From assembly GCF_021155765.1 (NCBI RefSeq), contig NC_060112.1:2542001-2606000 (forward strand): DNA of 64,000 nucleotides. The letters run 5' to 3'. The stretch comes from Diprion similis (lineage: Eukaryota > Arthropoda > Insecta > Hymenoptera > Diprionidae). The notes below the pieces were generated by a model, which was given only the letters and a program-made list of their open reading frames with translations, made no database searches and was not told the origin of the DNA. This document shows, piece after piece, positions 10,601-24,000 of this stretch (its first letter is position 1; each line of letters opens with the position of its first letter). Both the position numbers and the translations under genes were made by a program.

Positions 10601-13600
10601 GTACGTTTGACAAATTAGAACAGAAGAATCAGCTGGTGGTAAAAAATGTTCTAGGTAAGTGAACCACATGGGTAAAAATTTGTCTACTCATATGTCGTTG
10701 AAAGTATTGTTTTCTTATTTTTCTACATCGAGCAGAAAAACCGTTGTCGGCAATCAAGTCCAAGGCTGAGATAAAGGCTAAGCTATACTACATGTCTTGC
10801 ATGGACGCTAACGAGACCATCGAAGCCTTGGGCGCCAAGCCCATGCTCACTTTGCTCGAAGCTATCGGCGGGTGGAACATATCTGGAAAGTTTAACGTAT
10901 CTACTTGGTCGCTCCAAAACCGTATGCACATACTTCAGAACAAGTATAACATGGGCGGATTATTTTCGTGGTCGGTAAACGAGGATGACAAAAACAGTAG
11001 TAGACACATAATACAGGTGAGGCATAATTTTGAAAATCAATGACTATGAGTGCTTGTAATTGTAAAGTCTGAACGTTTTTCTTCATCGTTTGTCCCCAGA
11101 TCGATCAGGGAGGACTGACTCTACCAACGACGGACAATTACCTGAACAAAACAGAGAATGCCAAGGTGCTGGCTGAGTATTTGGAGTACATGACCAAGGT
11201 GATGATTCTTTTAATTGTCCTAGAAATGAAGCGATCAATTCTTTTAGAGAAAACAGACTTTCAACTTGTTCTCATTTTTTTTTTTTTTTTCAAGATCGGA
11301 ATGTTGCTTGGCGGAGAAGAAAATTCGACGCGGAAACAGATGCAGGATATAATTGATTTCGAAACAAAATTGGCAGAGATCACAATACCTCAAGCAGAGA
11401 GACGAGACGAAGAAAAGTTGTATAATTTAATGCCGTTGAGTGAATTGCAACATCAGGCTCCATTTGTAAGTGGCGAATCCTTAATAAGAAATATTTGAGA
11501 AATCGCATAACTCAGGCAAGTATAGAAATAATATCGATATGCTTTCGATAGGATCGACTTTTGTTAGTAGGCTAATAGCCACATAATATTATTACAAATC
11601 TCGATATCTCCAGTATCGTGTTCCAGAGATTAAATCTCGCTTTACTCTTCACGTTTCAGATGCAGTGGGTTGAGTATTTCAACTACGCCATGCGACTAGT
11701 CAGCAAGAAGCTGAACAACAAAGTAATGATAGTAAATTTTGCCCCGGAGTATTTTACCAATTTGACCAAGATCATCGAAGAGTACAACAAGAGTGAGGAG
11801 GGAAAAGTGTGAGTACACTCAAGACATGAATTTTCTATCAAACGACTAGAGAATTGGAAGGTTGTGTCTTTGTACCTTTATGCAGATGAAAAAGAAAATT
11901 AATACTTGAATCTTCCTATAGCATATTGAATAATTACTTGATTTGGCAAACTGTGCGATCATTAACGGCGTACTTGTCAAAGCCATTCCGAGATGCTTAT
12001 AAGGGATTGAAAAAGGCCTTGATTGGATCTGAAGGAGGAGATGAACCATGGCGCTATTGTGTGAGCGACACTAATAATGTAATGGGTTTTGCCATTGGAG
12101 CAATGTTCGTTCGCGAGGTATTTCACGGACAGAGTAAGCTTAGAGTAAGTAGCCTCAACAAATGAAGATGTTCTGCGTTTGTGCGAAGGATTTTGAAAAT
12201 AATGAATTTTTTTATCACAGGCTGAGGGAATGATAGATGAGATTCGTCGCGCTTTTACGGAGAATCTGAAAAACCACGAGTGGATGGACGCGGAGACTAG
12301 AAAATCTGCAGAAGAAAAAGCAAACGCAATTACAGACATGATCGGATTTCCCGACTTCATTTTGAACCCCAATGAATTGGACGATCGCTACAAAGACTTG
12401 TCAATAAAAGTCAACGAGTACTTTACAAACAATATCAGGGTTAATCAGTACAACTTGAAGAGGAATTTGGAGAAACTGGATCAACCTGTGAACAAGACCA
12501 GCTGGATTATGACGCCGCCAACCGTCAATGCCTACTACACCCCAACTAAAAATCAAATCGTATTTCCGGCTGGGATTCTGCAGAGTCCTTTTTACGATAT
12601 TAAAAATCCGAAAAGCCTAAACTTTGGGGGAATCGGTGTTGTCATGGGACATGAACTTACGCACGCTTTTGACGATCAAGGTAAGAAACTTCTGAGAAGA
12701 TTTTATAGCGAATTGTCCGGATAATCGCGTCACGTGAAAAATCGAGAAACTAAGATAAACAATAATTCTGTATCATTTGTTAGGTAGAGAATATGACTTG
12801 CATGGCAACCTTCACAAATGGTGGAACAATGCGACTATCGATAGATTCAAAACCAGAACAGAATGCCTTGTCGACCAGTACAATAAATTCGAAATAAAAG
12901 GAAGACATATTGACGGAAGACAAACACTTGGTAATTTCATGTAAAAATTATATCTCTTCTGTCGAGTCATTCGGCAGTGAAATTCTTCCCAGATTCTAAA
13001 GCTCTGATCTCTGTTCAGGCGAAAATATAGCGGATAATGGAGGACTGACTGCAGCGTACCACGCTTATCTAAAAACCCCAAAAGACTACAAGGATCACCT
13101 GCATTTACCAGGCCTTAATCTGACTCATCGGCAACTATTTTTTGTCAGCTTTGCTCAGGTTTGTGTGAACAGTTTGAATATTTCCGTGAAATAACTTAAG
13201 AATCAACCATACTAGTCATAGTAATTAAAAAGTATTTATAAAAAATTTCACAAAAACATCACTCCTTACGTAAAAATGTTTGGCGGAATATAATATCCAG
13301 CAATGTTAGGTTTGAATTATCATATAATACTCGAAAATGCCCGCCAGAATGATGCGAGTATGGTTGACTCTCAAAAATACTAATATTTTTCAAATACATG
13401 AAATTATGTTACCGTGCCTTCTAGTCTTTGCTTCCCGCTAATCCTGAACTACTCTCGCAGGTTTGGTGTTCGGCAGTAACATCTGAGGCTGTAGGTCTGC
13501 AGATAGAGAAGGACTCACACTGTACATCGAAGTACAGAGTCGTCGGGCCTTTGTCAAACTCGCCAGAGTTTGCGACAGAGTTCAATTGTCCTAAAGGTTC

Positions 13601-13637
13601 AAAAATGAATCCCATTGATAAATGCGAGATATGGTAA
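7609..13637 (+). CDS. Neprilysin-like M13 zinc metallopeptidase (type II membrane protein)
   Basis: Thirteen exons close in phase and give 784 aa: 7609-7620, 9944-10057, 10190-10361, 10445-10654, 10736-11016, 11100-11198, 11295-11465, 11660-11808, 11922-12144, 12221-12680, 12784-12930, 13019-13158 and 13461-13637. A short cytoplasmic N-terminus precedes one membrane anchor at about residues 62-84. The ectodomain starts with the M13 signature [12 protein letters not shown]. The zinc site is HELTH at residues 621-625, with the third ligand Glu681 in [12 protein letters not shown] (substrate binding) and the terminal CxxW (CEIW) are also present. Family members cleave extracellular peptides such as tachykinins. 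All catalytic motifs are intact. Translation may instead start at the in-frame Met at 9944, which would remove only MSVK. A poly-A signal AATAAA lies at 13797-13802. Which insect neprilysin paralogue it is cannot be decided by eye. Confidence 0.95.
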
Positions 13638-16600
13638 AGAGAAGAAAATTGGACATAAAATACTGCAGTCAAGTTAGTCTATCGCATGTAACAAAGTCAC
13701 AGGTTTGTTACAAAGAGTTGACCGATTGTTTCCTAATCCTATTCGTACGGAAGCTACTCGAGAGTTTTCGATATGGGAAAGAGAAAAAACCGGAACAATA
13801 AACACAGGTAACATTGCGATTGTTATATGAATTGCTTATTCCAATGGTCCATTAACAGCATAACTTCTTTAAATCATCTTATACGCTGACAATGAGTTAT
13901 AAATTCAGCTAATTTGTCCATGTGCCGTTGCTAGTTTGAATCATTTCAAATATCAGGGAAGCAGGGGACATACATTTTATGTATTTACAATGTCCATGCT
14001 AACTAAGCAGCCTATATGTGTTTTAATGTTTCGTTACTTTTAACTATAAACAAAACAACTAATCGTTCATTTTTTATTGTTATCCGTTAAATTCAAGTAA
14101 CTGACGATTGTATGTTGACCTAAAAGTAAAACGGAAAAGTGAGAAGAGATAACCAAAGCGCTTTTTGTTCAAATATTTGATCAAATTTAGGAATAATTAT
14201 ACCTCCATACTAGATAATATTTAATTTAATATAAGAGAAGGACAAAATGAGTCGGGAGTCAAAACGAAAAAAAAACAAACATCTTTTAATAGTTGTTAGC
14301 AAGTATGCTTTAATTTTCAGCTTTAGCAGGCATGCTAGAGCTGCAGAAATATATGTATGTACATTACATGAGTAGATAGCCATGATTTTTGTAAAATTGA
14401 AGGAAAAAAAAAAGAAAACCAAAATCGAATCAAACATACCAAAGGAAAATGAGAAGTTTTTGTTTATTTTCTTTTTTGTCGTTTTAATGGTACTAGATTG
14501 TTATTAAGTGACGTCCATATCTATAATATATTATTCGGTGATGCTAATAAAGAATGAATATATGATTGAAAATAAAAAAATAAAATTGAACACATTTTTA
14601 TTTCAATTTTTCGCTTTTTTGTATGATAAGTAAATCAGACAGGTTCAAAAGTTATAAACATACTTTGAACACACGAGTATAAGAATCCGTGAAAAGTCTT
14701 GAGAAATTATTTGGAGGACAAGTCTTTTACCCATAATTCATATTTCGAGATAAGACATGCCGAAACGAATGATGATATGAAATGGTCGCAAGATATTTTT
14801 CCTTCTTCACTAGTTCATTCGGGAATTTTATTCTTGAGATAAAGACGTTGTGCTATACGATATAGTTCTGAAAAAACTAGAATTCAAATTATTATCATGC
14901 ACGAAAATTTGTAAAGTTACAAATATAATCAAACTCAAATATTGCATAACTTGTGGCATGACATTGAAAGGAACTCTTCTATCTTTACTTAATTCGAGAC
15001 TTTTAAATCTAGTACAAGGTCAAGGCGTAATGAAGACCAGACATTTTTAAAATTCTGTATTATATGTTTTACTTTATCATTTGAGGAGAATTAATACTTT
15101 TGTATAGTGTTAGCTGAGATTGTATAACTAATCTGAACAGTCGCGAAGGGGAAAAAAAGAAAACGAAAGAAATGTTGAGTTTACGAGCTTTATCCGCGAG
15201 CAGATATACATACCTAAATATACACATATAAAATATGGTGAAGGTAATGTGTCTTGAATAAACTAGCAAACATTGTATCTAATATCCATGAATATCGGAA
15301 AAATTCAATATCTGCAAATCAGGTGGAATAAAAATTCCACTTATAACTGTTTACACACGGACGCGTGCGCCTGCTAGTTACATGTCTCAAGATAAAAACA
15401 TATCGCTGAAATTTGATTTAAAAGAAAACTTGGTTAACCGAACGCAAATTCCACATTTATGTATTCTCGGCAGCTAACTCCAACTAAACAATTTGTATTA
15501 ACCCTGTGCAAACTTTACATTAGGCATTCGTTGTTTACTTAATGCTTAATATGCGATTATTGTTTAGTTTGTGACGATTAGTATAGTTGAACATGTATTT
15601 CGACCCAAATATTTATGCCTTTGTTACATACACCATATGCACATCGCTGTTATACGGAAATATCATAAGTATTGACGTAAAACATAGGTTCGGAAAATAA
15701 TTATCAATTTTGACAGCAAACATCGCTTTGAAATGGTATATCGAACAAAAGACCAAACCAAGTGCAGTAAAAAAAAAAAAAAAACCCAATATGTATGGTT
15801 TCAAATTCTGATACAATTTATACATCATTATTATTATTGTATGTACTTATTGTATTTTAAATTGCAAGAAAAAAAATATATATTTACTTACGTTTAATGC
15901 AATCATAATTGAAGGGACACAGAAGGATAATCAAAAGAAACTTTTGACGTAATGTATAATCACACCGCACTCATGCCTGCATTTGCATAGCAGTGGCGTG
16001 ACATGAGAGAAAATAGTCTACCGGCAGATAATTAATATTTAGTGTCCGACCGTATATTGGATATTTGGTTATAGTAATCAGACTCAAATAATAAACTTAA
16101 GAATCGGTTTTATCCTCTCTGCAACCTCAAATTCATTTTGTGTAAATCTATAAAATTGATTGTGAAGTTTTGAAGTGGTGCTAGTCGATTTAACATGACG
16201 ATTCAAGATGGGAAAAATAATAGTGCGAAACAAATTATTAAACACATACGTTCATACATGTATAAATAATTACCCATATTATTTACATTAAAAAAAAATT
16301 GCTTCTGTTACTCCATCCAATGCATAGACTTAATTCAATGCTTCTGCGGCGATCTTAAACAATAACGCAAACAATTTCCCAACCTGCCAACATGTGTCAA
16401 CTTTTCGCGCCATTTGATAATTGAAACCACGGATTGAAACATACGTCCTTGATTATATGCTCTAAGATTGAAACCATGGGATGGTGGACATCGTGGTCAA
16501 CGGAGTATGGAACGAAGCTGTGCTTAGAGCATGTCTATATGCTTCAAGTCCACAGTGACGCAATATGTATGTTACATTTCGGAATACGCTCCATAGCAAA

Positions 16601-16892
16601 GTGTCGGATTTCGGCACGCGTGACTTTCTACACATCTTTTGGTTCTATGCATGGAGCGTATAGAAAGGCTCAATTTTTATCATATTTTTATGCTTGGTAG
16701 GAGACATATCTAAAGGCCGGTTCAGAATATCCGTACTAAGTTCACATTAAACTTAGTATCAATCTTATGTATTCCCTAATTGCATTCAGAGTTTGACCAA
16801 TTTTGAACGCGCCGTCCATTGGACATCCATTAGAGGGTGCCCTTCTATAAGCTTCATAGTTCTATGCACGATGTCTGTTCCGATTTTAGGTT
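13638..16892. other. Intergenic, no gene seen
   Basis: About 3.2 kb without a supportable gene. It begins with the short 3' UTR of the M13 gene. The rest is AT-rich with scattered A and T runs (for example 14388-14417 and 15769-15785). Open frames here lack codon structure or recognisable motifs. Confidence 0.6.
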
Positions 16893-16961
16893 ATGTTAGA
16901 TCAGGTTAGAGTTACTGGGATTATTCAACGGTGTATTCGCTATTCTATCCATCCCGGTCCA

Positions 16962-18065
16962 ATGATTAATTTTGCACGATCGTTGATCACGAGGCAGCTT
17001 ATAATTTCGTCAAAATGTAGTAAAAGGCATGCTGGACACAGTAAATGGTCGAATATAAAACACGATAAAGCTATTATCGATGCAAAACGTGCTTTAAACT
17101 TCCACAAGTTACGTCGACTGATGTTCGTAGCGATAGCAGGTAACAAATAGCAATTATCGACTTATTTACAACTATAATTCAGAAAGATCATTGTTCATGT
17201 TCTGTCTGTCCTAAAAATTATACGAAATCAACAATGATTCACAATTGTTTCAATTTTACAGAAGCTAACAATAATGCTGATCCATCCACAAACTCTAGAC
17301 TAGCACAAATTATAGAAACAGCTAAAAAAGCTGCAATGCCTGCAGCGACCATAAACAACGTGCTAAAGACAGCTACCGCAGCTAAAACATTAACAACGCA
17401 TGGACGGGTCGATCTCCGGGGCCCATCAGGCGCTGTAATTCTGGTTGAATACGCATGCGACAATGCTATACAATTTAAAATGAGCATAAATACATTGCTA
17501 AGGAAATTTGGGTAACGTCACAGCATCTAATTGTACTTGAATTTGGAATTAATCTCAAGATTTGAAAAAACTGAATATGAAGTTGACCTTCAAGAATCAA
17601 CGGATGTTCTATTTGTAACATAGTTGGTCAACAACCGATCCAGGTGTCGCGCATTTATTTGATTACAAGGGAGTAATAACAACCGAAATTCAAGGGGATC
17701 TGGGATTGGCGACAGATCACGCAATTCAGGTAGATGCCGAGGATGTACAAGAGGTCGAGCACAATGATATTAAGGAATACAAGGTGAGTGATTGATCGAA
17801 AAAAGTGAGTAAAGTAAAGTGGCGAGGCTTGAATGATGTTCTATTCAGAATTTGTATCCTTCAGTTTTACTGTGAACCCAACGTATTGTTCAACGTGAAA
17901 CAACGACTGTTGGATATGAATTACAAAGTGAAATCTGCAGAGGCGCTATATATTCCACGAACACTAGTCAACTTGAGCGACAGTGAATTATCAATAGCCA
18001 TTGGACTATGCGAAAAACTCGAGGCTAATGAAGACGTTGTTAGATTACACGATAACATAGCATAG
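16962..18065 (+). CDS. TACO1: TACO1/YebC-family mitochondrial translational activator
   Basis: Four exons join in phase to give 262 aa: 16962-17139, 17262-17511, 17624-17783 and 17865-18065. The mature protein begins with the YebC hallmark AGHSKWSNIKHDK at residues 24-36, preceded by a basic, hydroxylated leader that looks like a mitochondrial targeting peptide. Later family blocks include ARLAQII-like RLAQIIETAKKAAMP, RGPSGAVILVEYACDN, and the terminal domain with LFDYKGVI. In animals TACO1 promotes translation of mitochondrial COX1 by preventing ribosome stalling; that is known for the family. I chose the Met at 16962 because it gives a compact leader; an in-frame ATG at 16893 would add 23 residues. 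AATAAA at 18369-18374 is a likely poly-A signal. The gene runs convergently into PINX1, 365 bp away. Confidence 0.93.
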
Positions 18066-18379
18066 TAAATTGTTACTTGTTATTTTAGAACTGTATCTTG
18101 TACTATACATTAGTTTCCTTGTTGCGATTTTCACACTTGTATACTTATTCTCGTATGTAATTTCAATCACCTATGAGGAGTTTAATTCATTTCTATCGAT
18201 GAATCCATACTTTACTATATTTTAATTTTTGATAAATTTGTTTTTAGATTTATCAATTATTATAAACAAACTTGTGCCAGCGAAATATGTACAGATTTAA
18301 ATTGACTGTGAAAATAGCAATCATGAATAGTTTAAAATTCAAAAAACTATGATGTAAATATTGGTAATAATAAATTAAT

Positions 18380-18391
18380 CCCCCCCCCCCC
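18380..18391. repeat. Poly-C tract between convergent TACO1 and PINX1
   Basis: An uninterrupted run of about 12 C lies just after the TACO1 poly-A signal and 38 bp from the PINX1 stop. It is a simple homopolymer; its length may be unstable or a sequencing artefact. Confidence 0.8.
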
Positions 18392-18429
18392 TTCCTCTGA
18401 ACTCTCAATAATTCACGTTATTAAATTAA

Positions 18430-21078
18430 TTAACATTTTTCTTGTACACATCGCTTTATATCCTCAAAATCAGTGCCATAACCTGGCATTTCATTGATAT
18501 TCGACCCTGAGAATAACAAAGTGGGTGCTTTGGCAAAGAGTGATTTGAATATTTTTCTTGACTTACTACCTTTCTTGTCCCACAAAGCCGGTGGTGTTGA
18601 TTTAACAGAAAGGTCTCTATTCTGCACAAAGTTTTCTGCATCCTCTGTAGCACTTGGCTTCTCCACTTTACACCTCTTCGGAGATTTGGCAAAGTTTCCA
18701 CCGTCAACACTTTTTCTTTTCGCGGGACCACTGTTGTTGGTAATATCGGCTTGATCGTTTCCATTGAGCGTCACAACCGTGCCGTTTTGTTCCTCTTCGG
18801 CATTTAGTTTTACCTTCTTTTTATTCTTTCTTTTTACATTGGTAATGTCGATTGTTTCTATCTGAATATCAGAGTTTTCTTGTTCTCCATTGGCGCTTTC
18901 AATATCTTCACTCTTCTCCTTTTTATGCCTCCTTTTCTTCTTCCTCCTTGACATTTCTGTGTGAATTGTAATCTCCACTTCCTCTTGTTTCCCCTTCTGT
19001 TTCTTTTTATCGGACTTAGTTGTATCCAGAGACTCTTCTGGAACAACGACTTCCTGATGAGTGTCGATTGTCTTGTTTTCAGCATATTTTTTTCGCTTAT
19101 CCTTCTTTTTTATTTCTCCAGTGTCCTCGCTTAGTTCAGAGTTGGCCTCAACATTAGAATTCTTTTTCGACTTCTTGCTTTTCCTGAGAATACCTTCATC
19201 AAGCAAGACAGCTTCACCTATTTCAGATTCACCTAGTTGACTACCACCTTCATCGGCAGCTTCTTCAATTGTTTCTAAATTCGATGCCCTGCGATTTTTT
19301 TTCCGTTTCGACTTTTTGGTTTTCCTTTCGTTCATTTCATTGTCGTTCACTTCCTCGCTGAACACTTCAACGTCCAAAGCTTCGTTTATGAAACCTGCAA
19401 ACTCGTTACTGGAAACAGATTCATTCGCCACAGAAGATTGCTTTAACTTCTTTTTCAGCTTACTGTTGTCAACTTCAAATTTGTCCAATTTTCCTTTGCC
19501 CTTTCGTTTCTTTTTACAGACATCTGTACTGTACTCAACTTTTTCGTTAAAAGTTACACGCTTCTTTCTGCTATTTTCGTCGGACAGATCAAGCGCATCA
19601 TTATCTAGTCCAAGTTCGACGCGTGAGATCTCAAATTCTGCCCCGTTACTCTTATTAGATGTAAGATCGGTCAGATCTAATGCAGGGTTCACAAAACCTT
19701 CATTAGAGCAGTCAACTGGGCTCTTTTCAACTTTACTTTTGCTTTTCTGCAGGTCCAAGCATGGATTATCATAAGCAAAATCTACTTTCTTCTTTTTTGA
19801 GTCGTTCGTTGACTCGGAATAGCCCAAATCCAGCCCCTCGTTGGTGAATGCAAGTGCAGAAACAGCAGTATCACAGTTTTCTTTAGTAGAACTGTATCCA
19901 AACCCCAATTTGGCTTCACATTCATCACTTTCAGAATCATTTCTGTTGTCACGACTGCTTGAATTTTTTCCCTTCATAAAACTAGGCAACTTATTTTTAA
20001 AATACTCGTCTATGTTGCCACCTTTTATAGTCAGAACACCACCCCTGTTATCTTTGGCTCCTGCGACCTCTTCTGTCACTTCTTCCACTTTCTCAGGTTT
20101 CGAGATCTCCGTTGTATCTTTGAGATCCTTTTTACCAAATATATTAGCCAGATCCTTAGAACTGTACTTCTTGACGTCTTTACCACGGGTGAACTTGTGG
20201 TAGCTGAAAATAGGAAATAATTTAAACCCAATGCAAAAACCTCGTGGTTTTTTTGTAAAATAAATGTAAGAGCGACTAAATAATAAACTCTTACTGCACA
20301 CGAGCTTTGCTTTGCTTGGATTTCAATTCCAAAGACTCGACGCCTTCTGTATTTATTTCGGTACTAATTGAATTCTGCTCCTGCAGTTGGGATAGGAAAT
20401 TATTGAAGTCTGCTTGATGCTGGGTCCACTGATCTCCTGAGTCTTTGAAGCCGATACCTTGATTCAAAGCAAGTTACAGTCAATCGCTCACGCTGGTCAA
20501 ATGGAAGGTGTTCTCACTTACGTAAAATTAAGTCACAGACTCACCTGACTGATCGTTCTTGTAACTGATTTTAACGTGCTCCGTCATTCCCTGCTCGTTA
20601 GCTCCTAGTCCTTTGCCACTTGACCAACCCATTTTCTCTAACATTTTTTGCCCAAATTTGGTTGAGTCTGGTTTTGCGTTGATATATAGAATGGAAAGAA
20701 AGGAAATGGATTAACAGACTTGGAAAGCAGAACCAAATTGGCTTTCATTTTGTGAGGTGTAACATTTTTGAAGAAAATTGTATGTATTCGCACAAACAAA
20801 GCAAAAGAATATCGGTGATACGTGAAATGAAAATGAATCCAACAACCTGTAGCTGTGTTAGTTCAGTTAGGCTCGTTTTGGAGAATTACGTTGATCACAA
20901 GCACTAAGATTCAAATGCCCAGAAGAATTTATAGGATTCAATAGTAAAACGCCGTGAGAAAGGTTTTCGTTTCATGCGAGTGTGCAAAAGATGGTTTATG
21001 ATTACCGTCGCTCCATTGTTTGCCTCGTGGATTCAATGTCCATTTCTGTTTACGACGTGGTTCTGCTAGCATTGCCAT
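18430..21078 (-). CDS. PINX1: PIN2/TERF1-interacting telomerase inhibitor 1 homologue (PINX1), G-patch protein
   Basis: Four minus-strand exons close in phase to 710 aa: 21078-21006, 20667-20545, 20457-20295 and 20203-18430. Exon 1 encodes MAMLAEPRRKQKWTLNPRGK, the characteristic PINX1 start. It is followed across the splice by KFGQKMLEKMGWSSGKGLGA, the G-patch (about residues 25-75). Then come RVHYHKFTRGKD and LANIFGKK, which also match PINX1 and distinguish it from GPATCH4. A short conserved IKGGNIDEYFKNKLPSFM helix follows. From about residue 190 on, the protein is a long alternation of acidic and Lys-rich blocks (KKKKR, KRKKNRR), with no known fold. PINX1 is a nucleolar protein that binds and inhibits telomerase and helps rRNA processing by stimulating a DEAH helicase; this is family knowledge. 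Human PINX1 is 328 aa, so this copy is more than twice as long, nearly all from the charged tail. Confidence 0.95.
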
Positions 21079-24000
21079 TTTTTATCGTTCAATTGAACAG
21101 ACGAGTCGATCAAATTTCACTTCTGCGGATTCAAATTCACATTAAAATTCAGAAGCGAGTAACGTTTTATTTGCGAAATACAGGGAGCCGAACCAAGTCG
21201 ATTCGCGCCATAAGCCATTCCATCCCATGAGATACATTTGAGGTTATGTTCTGTAGTGGCATGCGACCATGAACCAGTAGGAAATGGTAGAGAAGAGGCA
21301 TCACCAGTGGACAACTGCGATAAAATTTGTCCACAGTTTGAGGTAACGTAAGAAGAATTGTCTGAATGGGATTTGAGCGCCTCTTATGGAAAAGTGATAT
21401 TTTCGCTTTAAAATCTAAAAAAAGAAGAGCGGCGATCGTAACCTATAAACCTTTTTGCTATAGCATACTTCGTAAATTCGTAAAATGCGCATTAGAAGTG
21501 GAAATCGAGCAATCGTTTTTTCAAACCCGAAGAAAAGGTGGCAAACAGCGAATCGTAAGATCATAGGTGGAAGAACTCGCTATACGAGTTTACACCGCAA
21601 GGGGCGCTTAATCCACGACAAGTTCTCTTACGTCCTCAAGGTCCTCAAAAACTGGACCAACTTTTTGACCGAGCGATGTTTGAGATTTCAGTGCTTGTTT
21701 CCTTCCTCCTACTTCCCTCTTACTTCATGGTTGCGACCATCGCGTCGCCATTTCGAAGCGGGAAATCGAAATCCGTTAAAAGGTTTAAAAGACGATAATT
21801 CTCGTTTGAGCTAGCTGAGAAGGTAGAATATTATTCAATTCATGTGTCTAACTGGTGTTTATTAATAATAATATTGTTGAAACTACAGTCAGAACTTATT
21901 ACATGATAGTTTCTTTTAAATCGAAGTTTTACATAGAAGTCAGAAGTAAAGAATAGCTTTTTCGATTTGGAACGAGAGGTGTTCACTTTTGATAAATATT
22001 ATTATTTATAATAGTCTCGTGTGTCCTGAATCGATTGCCCTGAATAACTAAAGCTTTTTCATTTTAATTTTTATACACACTACGTGTGTGTTTGTGTGTG
22101 TGTGTGTTGTACATATTATGCATAACTTCTTTGTATTTATATACGCACGATAAAGAGATACAATTTTCATGCTATATATACACGTCTATCGTTAAGGTTC
22201 TTTTATTCCTATTCAATTATAGAGCTTTCAGATTAACATTTTTCTTCTTACTGATATTTAGTGCAATGTATCCGTAAAACGACACACTTGATGCATAGTC
22301 TCACGCGTGCATATGTATACATATAAACATATACCTATATGTATATATACCTGCATATGCATTGTATAGTATAATTGTGACATAATAATTTGCTATCTAA
22401 TTCGATTAAGTAATTATATATTTATTATTTATATCGTTATACGAAAAACAGTATGATTCCTCTTTTTTCTTAGATGCTGATAGAAATTTTAGAAAGTTAT
22501 ATTTACCTATATTTACACCTATGAATGTGGCTTGAAATTTTTTTTCAACTTAATAAAGGAAGGAGATTTTTTTCTCTTCTCAACGCACCATTGTAACAAT
22601 TTTCATTCATTTTTGGAATGATTTTTCCCACTTTTTAAGATTTCACATTTATCTGCAAAATCATACTTGTTTTTCTGTATTATAGTAATATATCCATTGC
22701 ATTGTATAACATGGTTTCTCAGACTAAGCTATATTCATATTCATTCTTTTTTTCCTTTCTGAATATACTATTCTACGAAGATTTAAAATTATTTACAGAT
22801 TGTTACTTGCAGTATTGTTTTTTGAATACATATTTTTTTTCTTGTATTCCTTCATATTAGAAATAGGTATATGTATACATATTCTTTGTCACAAGTATCG
22901 CAATATTGCAGGTTCGTTTATTTTGCCATCTTTAAGATCTATGTTGTAATACGTAACGACGTGTTATTTGCAATTGCGTGTTTCGATTTTTTTTTTTCAC
23001 ATTCCAATTTCTCTTAAAATTTTTATTTCTGACCCTGTAGAATAACGATTAAAACGCTAGTGACTTTTTTTGCTCCAATTATAATTTCATATATTTCTCC
23101 ACTATTTGAATTCTCTTTTCAGTTTTTATTTAATCGATACTATTTTATTATTTTTTTATTTTTTTTTTTTCCCAATTTTCTGTACTATTCTATTCTTCGA
23201 TTATTATTACTTTTTTTCTTTTTCCTTTTTAAATCCTGTATTCTTCTTCATCATCGCTTTGTTTTCACTTATTACGAAATAATAAAAAAATGTCTCAGTT
23301 CTCTTGTTTCTTTAATGCTCTAAAAATTTGTACTCAAAATTGTTCTTTTTTTGTGTACCTGTCGTTTCATATGGTCATCGCATAACAATGATAATAATAA
23401 TAATAATACCAATAACTTCATCGACATCACTTTGTGAATTATAAAAATAGAAATGTATTTTAATTTTTTACATATTCCTTTTTTTTCTTTTTTTTTTTAA
23501 ATTTTTTCAATTTTCACTTTTTTTATTTCGCCTGCGCCCAAACTTAAGAAATTAACAGAAGCTTCCTTTGTGGCATATATTGAATTTTGCTTCCACATCG
23601 TGATTAGCATATTTTATTGAAGACATAAATATTAATGTACGAATGAATTTATGCGTTTATAGCATAATATCGACTATCAATCAGAGCGCTTATCATACAA
23701 AAAGGAAAACAGTAAAAATATAAGAAGTATTCAAAGACAACGTCTTATGATAATAATTCCATTAAATGACAGTTATTAATAACAAAGCTTTAAAATTTTT
23801 TCATATTACAAAATATTCAATAAATTTTCCAAGTTTTCACATATAGCGATATACACTTGATAATTTTGTCAATAAAACGTGAGCCCAGTACTACGCATAT
23901 CGAACGATGAAGATTGCGAGAATTATACACGATTCTTAACTCTTATTTTTTTTTTTCTTTTTCCTTTTTCATAGAAAAACCTACAACTTATGATTTGCTT

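Noticed and set aside
16434-16700. 88-codon frame upstream of TACO1
   Set aside because: No recognisable motif, irregular composition and no splice support. It lies in diverged intergenic DNA with only an 11-base inverted match (ATACGCTCCAT).
18430-20301. First read as a GPATCH4-type G-patch protein
   Set aside because: The recovered exon 1 (MAMLAEPRRKQKW) and KFGQKMLEKMGW with RVHYHKFTRGKD fit PINX1 much better; GPATCH4 lacks the first block.
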